From an uncultured Bacteroidales bacterium (GTDB lineage: Bacteria > Bacteroidota > Bacteroidia > Bacteroidales > Bacteroidaceae), in contig CADCHQ010000019.1 in the NCBI GenBank assembly GCA_902801325.1, forward strand, positions 27,073 through 91,072: a stretch of 64,000 nucleotides of DNA, written 5' to 3'. The position numbers and the translations under genes are program-made. Positions 1-8,927 of this stretch are shown in pieces (the first letter of the stretch is position 1; the number at the start of each line of letters is the position of its first letter). The notes under the pieces are model-generated. The model made no database searches, was not told the DNA's origin, and saw nothing but the letters and a program-made list of their open reading frames with translations.

Positions 1-1
1 G

Positions 2-166
2 GCTATCCTGGCCGACGAGATGGCCGAACGACTGGGCATCAAGGAGAAGTGGAAGGTGTTTGAAACACTCTGGAATCGTAAAAGCATGTATCACGACTAT
101 TACGAAGCTCTCAACCAGAATCAGACCTTGAAGTTCCGCGATTCGATAAGGGAACTTTTCGGATAA
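2..166 (+). CDS. C-terminal end of an unidentified protein (5' end outside window)
   Basis: An open frame enters from the left edge and ends at TAA 164-166, giving about 54 residues that finish in RDSIRELFG. The stretch is charged and looks helical (ADEMAERLGIKEKWKVFETL). I recognise no family from it. It lies on the same strand as the VirE-like gene, separated from it by a palindrome and a promoter-like motif, so it is probably a separate transcription unit. Confidence 0.6.
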   Translation, partial: AILADEMAERLGIKEKWKVFETLWNRKSMYHDYYEALNQNQTLKFRDSIRELFG

Positions 167-190
167 ACGCCTAATCCTGCACTTTCGACA

Positions 191-223
191 TACCCCCAAT
201 ATGTACCCACCATATTGGGGGTA
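191..223. promoter_or_regulatory. Perfect 13-bp inverted repeat upstream of the VirE-like gene
   Basis: TACCCCCAATATG (191-203) is followed by a 7-nt loop and its exact reverse complement (211-223). No T-run follows, which argues against a simple terminator. It ends 18 nt before the TAACTTTG at 242 and so covers the place where a -33 element would sit. An operator or a transcript hairpin are both possible. Confidence 0.6.
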
Positions 224-241
224 TATGTTGCTGGCATTTCG

Positions 242-249
242 TAACTTTG
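242..249 (+). promoter_or_regulatory. -7 promoter element (TAACTTTG) of the VirE-like gene
   Basis: Exact match to the Bacteroidota -7 consensus TAnnTTTG, 27 nt before the start codon at 277. No TTTG is visible at the -33 position; the 13-bp inverted repeat lies there instead. Confidence 0.55.
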
Positions 250-276
250 CCGTGAAGAATCAAAACGACAAATGAC

Positions 277-2511
277 ATGATTGATGTATCAGTATTTCGG
301 AACTTTTGGGACACGACGCCGGCCAGCAGCACGCTGGAGGCGATGGTGGAGGCGATTCGCTCCGACCAGCGTACACGTGAACTGACGGAGGGGTATCGGC
401 AACAAAAGCAGGAGCACCTGAAGAACGAGAGTATGCTCTTTGCCGTACCTTGCATCTTCGAAGGTGGAAAGGCGCAGAAACATGTGGTGAGGCTGACGGG
501 CATGGCGATGGTGGATATGGACCACATAGCGAATGAAGAATTAAGAATTAAGAAAGAAGAATTGAAGACTGACCCGCATACGCTGCTGTGCTATACCACC
601 ATCAGTGGAAAGGGATTGCGGGTGCTGTACCGCTACGAGCTGGATGAGGGGTTTGAGCTGAAACAGCAGATACAGTTCTACAAGAAGGCGTTTCTGGTTG
701 GTAACGCCTATTACGAGCGGTTGATTGGGGTCAAGGCCGACGGTCAGTGCAAGAACGTGACGCGACTGTCGGTGGTGGCGCATGATGCGGGGGTATATTA
801 CAATCCAGAGGCTGAATCGTTTACGAAGGAGTGGATAAACCGCGAATGGGAGCAGACGCAACAGCCGATGAAGGAGGAGCGCAAGCGTAACAGGGAACTG
901 GCCCGAATCCGTGCGCTCTTTGCTAAGACGATTAGGCCGGAGGTGGAGAGCGAGGGGGCGGTATATGCGCCAGGCTCGCACAACGACTATGTGATGCGGG
1001 TGGGCTACCGACTCAACCAGTTCGGGTTCACGAAAGAGGTGGCCATGGAATGGGCGGCAGAGGAGTTCAACGATTATGACAAGGCAGCCTCGGTCGTTGA
1101 ATCGTGTTACGAGAAGACGGAGGAGCATGGCACACGAGGTGGACGGAAGCACCCTCATGGGCGGTTCACGGATAGTAGCGGACAGGCTACGGTGGAAGAG
1201 ATAAAGGCTTTCCTACGAGGGAGAATCCTGCTGCGGCACAATGTGATAACGGGGCGAACAGAAGTGAAAAATGAACAGGTGGAAGGGAAAAATGAACAGG
1301 GAAAAGGGAACAGTGAAAGGGGAAAAGGGAAAAATGAAGACTGGCAACCGATAACGGACAGGGTGGTAAATTCGTTGTGGGCAGAACTGTCGAAGACCAA
1401 AGTCGTGAAAGCACAGGACATCTACCGCGTGATAGAGAGTGACTTCGTGCCCGAGTTCCACCCGTTCAAGGAATATCTACAGAACCTCCCCCCTACCCCT
1501 CCCTGCGAGGGAGGTGACCCCATCCGTGAGTTGGCAGATACCGTAAGGGTGAAAGGTGGCGAGGAGGAGCAACGGCTGTTCTGCGAATACCTGCGGAAGT
1601 GGCTCGTGGGCATGGTGGCAGGATGGGTGGACGACACCGTGGTGAACAACGTCATACTGGTGCTAATCGGCGAACAGGGGTCGTACAAAACCACGTGGTT
1701 CAACTACCTCCTGCCACCCGAATTGTCAAAATACTCCTACACCAAGACCAACGCCAACCGCATGGGGCGCGACGACCTGCTGACACTCGCACAGTACGGT
1801 CTCGTATGCTGCGAGGAGTTGGACACCATGTCGCCCAAGGACCTTAACCAGCTGAAGGCCGCCGTGACGATGCCCTCGATAGACGAACGCGCCGCATACG
1901 CCCACTTCCACGAGCACCGCAAGCACATTGCCTCGTTCTGCGGCACGGGCAACAACGTGCAGTTCCTCAGCGACCCGACGGGAAACCGACGCTGGTTGCC
2001 GTTCGAGGTAGAACACATCCGTTCGCCCCGGGAAACGCCCTTCAATTACGAGGGAATCTATCGTCAGGCCTATACGCTCTATCGTGAGGGTTTCCAATAC
2101 TGGTTCTCCCGCGAGGAAATCACGCGTCTGTCGACCCACAACCGCCAGTTCGAGACGCCCCGACTGGAGCACGAGCTGGTGCAGATGTACTTCCGGAAAC
2201 CTGGCGAGCGCGAGGCTGGCGAGTTTATGTCCGTGGCACTGGCCATGCAAATTGTGGGCGTGGGCATCACACAGAAACTCTCAACCGTCTCGTTGGGACG
2301 CGCCTTTGTGGAACAGGGCTACGAACGCCGGACCTACCATAACACACGCGGCTACATCGTGGTGCTTCGCACGGGTGAAGAGATGCGCATGATCCGTCAC
2401 CTCATGGCGCATGACTCCACTGCCGAAACCAAGAACGAAACCGATACAGGAACTTTTCTCCGTTTCGTGAGTTCCCGCGTACGCGCGAGTGGTTTGTCAA
2501 AACGAGTGTAA
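277..2511 (+). CDS. BT4734/BF3469-type (VirE N-terminal) protein with VapE-like ATPase domain
   Basis: 744 aa. The N-terminal part (about residues 40-190) resembles the VirE N-terminal/BT4734 domain common in Bacteroidales accessory loci. The C-terminal part (about 440-620) resembles the virulence-associated E (VapE) P-loop domain: Walker A GEQGSYKT near residue 465, an acidic CCEELD segment, then FCGTGN and GNRRWLPFEV as in phage-type primase/helicase ATPases. The middle (about 325-360 and 403-412) is low complexity: the DNA at 1259-1340 is an AAGGGAAAA-type tandem repeat and 1484-1516 is a CCCCTCCCT/AGGGAGG palindrome kept in frame. A smaller repeat (GAATTAAGAATTAAG) encodes NEELRIKKEELK near residue 87. 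Role inferred: replication or maintenance of a mobile element; no experimental role is known to me. Confidence 0.85.
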   Translation: MIDVSVFRNFWDTTPASSTLEAMVEAIRSDQRTRELTEGYRQQKQEHLKNESMLFAVPCIFEGGKAQKHVVRLTGMAMVDMDHIANEELRIKKEELKTDPHTLLCYTTISGKGLRVLYRYELDEGFELKQQIQFYKKAFLVGNAYYERLIGVKADGQCKNVTRLSVVAHDAGVYYNPEAESFTKEWINREWEQTQQPMKEERKRNRELARIRALFAKTIRPEVESEGAVYAPGSHNDYVMRVGYRLNQFGFTKEVAMEWAAEEFNDYDKAASVVESCYEKTEEHGTRGGRKHPHGRFTDSSGQATVEEIKAFLRGRILLRHNVITGRTEVKNEQVEGKNEQGKGNSERGKGKNEDWQPITDRVVNSLWAELSKTKVVKAQDIYRVIESDFVPEFHPFKEYLQNLPPTPPCEGGDPIRELADTVRVKGGEEEQRLFCEYLRKWLVGMVAGWVDDTVVNNVILVLIGEQGSYKTTWFNYLLPPELSKYSYTKTNANRMGRDDLLTLAQYGLVCCEELDTMSPKDLNQLKAAVTMPSIDERAAYAHFHEHRKHIASFCGTGNNVQFLSDPTGNRRWLPFEVEHIRSPRETPFNYEGIYRQAYTLYREGFQYWFSREEITRLSTHNRQFETPRLEHELVQMYFRKPGEREAGEFMSVALAMQIVGVGITQKLSTVSLGRAFVEQGYERRTYHNTRGYIVVLRTGEEMRMIRHLMAHDSTAETKNETDTGTFLRFVSSRVRASGLSKRV

Positions 2512-2520
2512 AGATGTGTA

Positions 2521-2636
2521 TGTGTAAGGGTTAAAGGTTAAGGGTTAAGGGTTAACGGTTAACGGTTAAGGGGTAAGGGTAAAGGGTTAACGGTTAACGG
2601 TGAGGGGTGAGAGGTGAGAGGTGAGAGGTGAGAAAA
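2521..2636 (+). repeat. Short tandem repeat tract (GGTTAAG / GGTGAGA units)
   Basis: The whole gap between the VirE-like gene and the DUF4248 gene is near-perfect repetition of GGTTAA(G/C) grading into four copies of GTGAGAG. It is unlike the surrounding coding DNA and is one of several such tracts immediately before start codons in the window. Confidence 0.85.
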
Positions 2637-2655
2637 AAATAATAATATTCGAACT

Positions 2656-2838
2656 ATGAAAGCAATGTCGAAACAACAGTTGGCCGACTGTGCCGGTGTG
2701 AGTGTGAAAACGCTGATGGGGTGGTGCAAACGCTACCGTGCGGAACTCGAACGGATGGGCCTGCAACCGAAAGCCCGTGTCCTGCCCCCGAATGTCGTCC
2801 GCTTCATCGCCGAACGGTACTGCATCGATGTAGAATAG
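2656..2838 (+). CDS. DUF4248-type small HTH-like protein
   Basis: 60 aa, basic. MSKQQLADCAGVSVKTLMGW reads as a short helix-turn-helix, and RVLPPNVVRFIAERYC matches the end of the DUF4248 family, which sits next to VirE-like and HU-like genes in Bacteroidales. It follows the tandem tract directly. Probably a DNA-binding accessory or regulatory protein of the module; the exact role is unknown. It belongs in a typical neighbourhood (VirE before, smalltalk/amidase/HU after), which is the main support beyond the sequence. Confidence 0.7.
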   Translation: MKAMSKQQLADCAGVSVKTLMGWCKRYRAELERMGLQPKARVLPPNVVRFIAERYCIDVE

Positions 2839-3193
2839 CCCCTGCCCTGCCACCCGCGTAGTCTGCCTTATCGCGCCATAATCTGCTTTATTGTGCCGGG
2901 ACGACCCTAAACGGAAAGCGCGACCACAGGATGTTGTAACTTTGCTCTTGCTTTTGGGACAAGAACGACTGAGGGCTGTGGCTCAGCTTAGTTCGAACAA
3001 GTCTGGCTCTGCGTTCGTCTTGCATCTCAATTGATCTTACTTTCGAGGGAAGCGGATGCGGAGGCAGGGGCACGGCCACGGCAACAAGAGGCAGCCAATC
3101 CGTAAGTACTGCGACAACATCCAACAGACCGCCGTCAAGGCTCGCCCGGTCCCGTCCGTCCCTCGCTTTTGTCTAACTTAAAAAGTAAAGCGT
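2839..3193 (+). promoter_or_regulatory. 355-bp intergenic region with a -7 element at 2937-2944
   Basis: No convincing gene. It contains one exact TAnnTTTG motif (TAACTTTG, 2937-2944), which would give a leader of about 250 nt before the smalltalk gene at 3194. A -33 TTTG is not evident. A 41-codon frame at 3056-3181 has no recognisable features and is not called. Confidence 0.4.
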
Positions 3194-3298
3194 ATGAAAA
3201 ATTCCAAATGGGCAGCAGTCCGCAAGGTTCTCCAGATCCTTGCCACCATCATCACCACCATCGCCGGCACACTCGCCGTGCAGTCGTGCATGGGGTAA
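3194..3298 (+). CDS. Smalltalk family peptide
   Basis: 34 aa: a basic N-terminus (MKNSKWAAVRKVLQ) followed by one hydrophobic segment (ILATIITTIAGTLAV) and a short tail ending QSCMG. This matches the tiny 'smalltalk' family described beside amidase and HU-like genes in Bacteroidales. The layout suggests a single-span inner-membrane peptide; it could be holin- or toxin-like, but that is inference. It lies 35 nt before the amidase. A second, divergent member is at 62682-62798 on the other strand. Confidence 0.8.
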   Translation: MKNSKWAAVRKVLQILATIITTIAGTLAVQSCMG

Positions 3299-3333
3299 GA
3301 AATAAAACATCAGCATTTATTTCTTGCAAGACA

Positions 3334-3741
3334 ATGCGTGAGATTAAGATGATTGTGATTCACTGCTCGGCCAGCCGGTGCGACCGCGACTTTCCGTTCG
3401 AGGCTCTCGACCGCTACCACCGCTCACTCGGATGGAAGGGGTGTGGATATCACTACTATGTGACCCGCGACGGACGTATCCACGTCGGGCGAAGGGAGTC
3501 GGAGGTGGGTGCACACGCCGGTCCGAAATACAACCGACACAGCATCGGCATCTGCTATGAGGGCGGTCTGAATCCGCAGAACCAGCCTGCCGACACACGC
3601 ACCGAGGCACAGATCCGGGCAATGCACTCTCTGGTGGCAGACTTGCGAAGGCGATACCCGGGTGCGGAAGTCCTCGGCCATCGCGACCTCCCCGGCGTTC
3701 ACAAAGCCTGCCCCTGCTACGACGTTCGTGCCTCAACATAG
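3334..3741 (+). CDS. N-acetylmuramoyl-L-alanine amidase (amidase_2 / T7-lysozyme type)
   Basis: 135 aa from ATG 3334. The frame is open further upstream, but that part overlaps the smalltalk gene, and the family motif begins at once after this ATG (MIVIHCSA). Zinc-site features: His in VIHCSAS, His in the GAHAGPKYN segment, and GHRDLPGVHKACPC near the C-terminus. It should cleave the lactyl-amide bond of peptidoglycan. There is no signal peptide, so export would need another route, such as the neighbouring smalltalk peptide if that acts like a holin. Overlaps the first unit of a 22-bp repeat array at its 3' end. Confidence 0.85.
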   Translation: MREIKMIVIHCSASRCDRDFPFEALDRYHRSLGWKGCGYHYYVTRDGRIHVGRRESEVGAHAGPKYNRHSIGICYEGGLNPQNQPADTRTEAQIRAMHSLVADLRRRYPGAEVLGHRDLPGVHKACPCYDVRAST

Positions 3742-3823
3742 CTATGATGAAGGGGGCAAAATAGGTATTTTGAAGTCACGACATACCTATGTTGAAGCCA
3801 CAAAATACCTATGCTGAAATCGC
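3736..3823 (+). repeat. 22-bp periodic array A (4 units)
   Basis: Units start near 3736, 3758, 3780 and 3802. Each holds a core like ACCTATG(T/C)TGAAG followed by a divergent half, for example ACATACCTATGTTGAAG and ATACCTATGCTGAAA. The last three are spaced at exactly 22 bp; the first, shifted by one base, overlaps the amidase stop codon. The same period and related cores recur at 17248, 27266 and 40921. Confidence 0.75.
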
Positions 3824-3884
3824 ACCACTGATTGAAGAAAAAGAAGTGTATTAAAATTATTAACAAACTAAAAACTATTTAATT

Positions 3885-4418
3885 ATGCCGATAAAGTACA
3901 GTCTGTCTGCACGTCTGATGAATCCGTCGGAAAAGGACAGCGAAAAGCGAGTGTACCCCATGGCGCAGTACACCGAACTGATGAACATGACCGAATTTGC
4001 CCGTCACATCCAGTCGCACGGAAGTCCCTTCACACGCGATGTCATCGTGGGTGTGCTGACCGCGGCCGTCGATTGTCTGCGCGAACAGTTGGTGGCCGGC
4101 AAGAAGGTGAACTTCGGTGAGATGGGAGCCTTCTACGTCACCCTGCGCAGTGAGGGCGTGGAGGATGCGGACTCGTTCGACCCCAACGTACATGTGAAGA
4201 ACATCCATGTCCACTGGGAACGCTCGAAGTTCTTCGCTGACCTGAAGGGCGACACGGACGTCAAGTGGGAACATACCCTGACGCGCAAGGAGATGGCCGA
4301 GGCCAGGAAAGAGTCGAAGAAGGAGGCAACGGAGGCAACGGGAAGCACACCCTCTTCAGGTGGCGGCTCATCCTCTGGCGGCAGCGGCAGTGGAGACTCT
4401 GGAGACGTTACTCCTTAA
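3885..4418 (+). CDS. HU-like DNA-binding protein with glycine-rich tail (HU-HIG type)
   Basis: 177 aa. Residues about 1-130 form an HU/IHF-like fold (TRDVIVGVLTAAVDCLREQL, then VNFGEMGAFYVTLRSEG). A charged helix (KEMAEARKESKKEATEA) follows, then a Gly/Ser tail ending SGDSGDVTP. HU fused to a glycine-rich motif is the HU-HIG architecture of Bacteroidales. The paralogue at 63155-63673 shares PYSLGLRLKNPSEKDSEK-like N-terminal wording and the same GDVTP end. Likely a nucleoid-type DNA-binding protein of the module. Confidence 0.85.
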   Translation: MPIKYSLSARLMNPSEKDSEKRVYPMAQYTELMNMTEFARHIQSHGSPFTRDVIVGVLTAAVDCLREQLVAGKKVNFGEMGAFYVTLRSEGVEDADSFDPNVHVKNIHVHWERSKFFADLKGDTDVKWEHTLTRKEMAEARKESKKEATEATGSTPSSGGGSSSGGSGSGDSGDVTP

Positions 4419-4614
4419 GCAAAAGAAGCCCCTCCCCACGCTTGCCTCCGTCGCAAGCTCCCCAACGCTCGCCCGGCCTTCAAGACGCTTGCGTAACGAA
4501 GAGGAGCAAGAAGGTCTAGTGATGGACCATGATGCTGACCTACGCAGTGTATCAGGTTTGGCTGATTGTCAATAAGGATATTTAATCCATAATACATCCA
4601 TCAGCGAATAAAAG

Positions 4615-4648
4615 TAAGGCGGAACACCCTATCGGATGCTCCGCCTTA
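4615..4648. terminator. Hairpin terminator between HU-like gene and CotH-like gene
   Basis: TAAGGCGGA / TCCGCCTTA, a 9-bp stem with a 16-nt loop, between two converging genes (stops at 4418 and 4660). A T-rich run follows on the minus strand, so it probably serves the CotH-like gene. Its loop and right arm nearly match the hairpin at 6521-6557. Confidence 0.65.
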
Positions 4649-4659
4649 TTATATGATCA

Positions 4660-6399
4660 TCAGTGAGGTTGGGTGATGAGTACCTTTTTCCCATCCTTAA
4701 TGTAGACCCCTTTTCGTGGTCGTTTAACGGGTTGTCCCAAAAGGTTGTAGTACATAGTGTTTCCTACGATTTGATAAGTTGGACTGACCTTCTGAGGAAC
4801 ATCATTCAAGTGATACTGTTCATCCAGATAGTGCAAGCGGTCTGCTACCCATTGCTCCCACCGCTGCAGGGAGTCGAGTTGCGAGTTGCGCAGGTAGGGC
4901 CGAACGCCTGAAACTTCCTGAATAGCCTCCCACAGGCGACCCTCCAACTTGCACTTATCACCTGCAAGGTACTTCGTAGAGGCATTGTAATTGGGTGTTC
5001 CCTTATACAATGACCATTCGGTACTAGGTTTCCATCCCGTATTGCATATAGCCTCACCGTAGCACGGACTATCGGGCCAGCGGGTTCGTTCTTGCTTGTA
5101 CACATCTTCCCCTACGCGCAGACACCAGTCCTGCATGAGAGGTAGTATATTGTCCGTTGTGAGCACCCCTTTCTGCCGGAGTTCAGCATATCGCAGGTGC
5201 AAGTCATGTTTGTAATATCGCTCAACCCAATAGAAGGGTCCCTCGGTCAGTGGGTCGTGGTCCCATACAGCAGGGCGCACCACGCCATACAGATTGACAC
5301 CAAAAGTTTGGTCCAAGTCGTAAGGAACCACCATCCACTTGCGCCCGTCGTAAGTAAACCACTGCCAATTCTTCAGGGAACCATCGCAATTGCACACAAA
5401 CTGATAAAATACATCATAGTCCAATAGGCTGGCTATGTCAAAACGTTCCTCCAGAGCTTGTCTCATGCCTACACTGTCGGTGCCCGACGCCTCAAGGGCT
5501 GAGAGTTCGGCATGGTATTGGCTAAGTTGAAGAATGGCTTCTTTTGTTCGGTCAGTGCAGTACGTGTCCTTTGGATGTCGAATGTCGAACTGCCCCCACG
5601 CGACTGAGCCTCGGAACAAGGTCGTATTATTCAGATTACCGTCCAGATGGATGTGCAGTTCCTCGGTCTTTGCCATATTCATGTTCTTACGACTCTTCTT
5701 CAACTGCCATGCATATAGTCCGTGGAACTTTCCTTCGATGTACACAATACAAGGGAATCCGTCGGGTAGACAGCGAGCACGCTTTGAGTTCACGAGATAT
5801 CCACCCCTTTCCCAATAAGGAGCACGGTCAGCCACCATCTGACGGAAGAGTTTGTATCCCACCTCGCCTATGCCACGACTGAAGTCGGTGTAGAATGCCT
5901 TGAAGTGGAATTCGTCTTGTGTCACCCACTCACCGATACGGATATCGGTTGTGTTGGTGCCCGTCCAATCGTCTTCACAAAACTGACATGCGAAGTTTCG
6001 TTTGGGGAATTTCAGCGACCAACTGCCTTGTGCCTTTACAATCGCACGTTTCCGGAAATAGTGGTTGTGACCGTCGTACACCTCAACCCAGACTTGTCGT
6101 ACATCCGTCTTGTTCGCAGGCAAGTCTGTCAGTCCCGTAATATTCACCAACGCCAGCCACGGTTCGTCGATTTCTATGCTTGTCTCCTCACTGAAATCCT
6201 CCAATCCTGACGTGGCATCTTGACCATACTTTTCCACCATGTCCCCGAATGTCGGTAACTTATCAGTCTCGCCCGTTATGTCTGGCGTAACGTACCAATC
6301 CACGTGCATCGTGTCCGTCTGCAGACTGTCAGCCTCACTCGCTCGTAGACTGATTCCCACCAAAAGCAACATGAGTTGCAAGCATATCGTTCCTTTCAT
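4660..6399 (-). CDS. Secreted CotH-kinase-like protein with CBM-like domain and T9SS-like tail
   Basis: 579 aa with an N-terminal signal peptide (LQLMLLLVGISLRA). Residues about 90-420 match the CotH family, a protein-kinase-like fold: KAQGSWSLKFPKRNF early on and PYDLDQTFG as the metal-binding-type Asp motif. Residues about 470-500 (NASTKYLAGDKCKLEGRLWE) resemble a CBM5/12 carbohydrate-binding module. The C-terminus (YYNLLGQPV...GVYIKDGKKVLI) is a short T9SS-type sorting tail. Predicted extracellular; CotH proteins are known in spore coats, and the role in Bacteroidota is unclear. Transcribed alone, bounded by two similar terminator hairpins. Confidence 0.8.
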   Translation of the reverse strand: MKGTICLQLMLLLVGISLRASEADSLQTDTMHVDWYVTPDITGETDKLPTFGDMVEKYGQDATSGLEDFSEETSIEIDEPWLALVNITGLTDLPANKTDVRQVWVEVYDGHNHYFRKRAIVKAQGSWSLKFPKRNFACQFCEDDWTGTNTTDIRIGEWVTQDEFHFKAFYTDFSRGIGEVGYKLFRQMVADRAPYWERGGYLVNSKRARCLPDGFPCIVYIEGKFHGLYAWQLKKSRKNMNMAKTEELHIHLDGNLNNTTLFRGSVAWGQFDIRHPKDTYCTDRTKEAILQLSQYHAELSALEASGTDSVGMRQALEERFDIASLLDYDVFYQFVCNCDGSLKNWQWFTYDGRKWMVVPYDLDQTFGVNLYGVVRPAVWDHDPLTEGPFYWVERYYKHDLHLRYAELRQKGVLTTDNILPLMQDWCLRVGEDVYKQERTRWPDSPCYGEAICNTGWKPSTEWSLYKGTPNYNASTKYLAGDKCKLEGRLWEAIQEVSGVRPYLRNSQLDSLQRWEQWVADRLHYLDEQYHLNDVPQKVSPTYQIVGNTMYYNLLGQPVKRPRKGVYIKDGKKVLITQPH

Positions 6400-6520
6400 T
6401 CTACTCCTCTCTTATCCCTATAATCCACAATTTTGCAAAACATTGCATGAGGATGGAAAGTTTTTATCGAAAACATGACTGTCGAATTCCAAACTTGAAA
6501 GTAATCCCGCAAGGGTAAAA

Positions 6521-6557
6521 GCAAAGCGGAGCACCCTATCGAATGCTCCGCCTTTGC
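6521..6557 (-). terminator. Terminator downstream of mutB
   Basis: GCAAAGCGGAGCA / TGCTCCGCCTTTGC with one bulged base, about 60 nt after the mutB stop on the minus strand and followed there by GCTTTTA. The string GCACCCTATCG and the right arm are shared with the hairpin at 4615-4648, so the CotH gene is framed by near-duplicate hairpins. Confidence 0.65.
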
Positions 6558-6617
6558 CTATCGGTTATTCAGAGAATTCAGATTATTCGAAGTTCTCCGA
6601 GTGTTCAATCATTCAAA

Positions 6618-8783
<2,166 letters not shown>

Positions 8784-8927
8784 ATCGGACCCTCTCCCCG
8801 CTCCCCCTTGTAGGGGGAGAGTAGAATGTTTTTGTGGGGAGGAATTCTACATATTTAATTATTATTGTTATCTATGTTTATCCCAGTAACCACCCCCTCC
8901 CTAAAGGGAGGGTGAGGGGAGGGTCTT
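8784..8927. repeat. Inverted pair of G/C-run palindromes between mutA and mutB
   Basis: At about 8788-8820 GACCCTCTCCCCGCTCCCCC is followed by a complementary GGGGGAGAG arm. At about 8890-8922 a similar palindrome (CCCTCCC TAAA GGGAGGG, then TGAGGGGAGGGTC) lies in the opposite orientation. About 70 bp of AT-rich DNA separates them. The layout resembles paired REP elements (BIMEs). Confidence 0.7.

Noticed and set aside
3056..3181. 41-codon frame before the smalltalk gene
   Set aside because: Arg/Gly/Pro-rich, no homology recognised, no promoter spacing or conservation argument.
1..4418. Left-end module as a complete integrative element
   Set aside because: No integrase, relaxase or attachment repeats are visible within the window, so element boundaries cannot be claimed.
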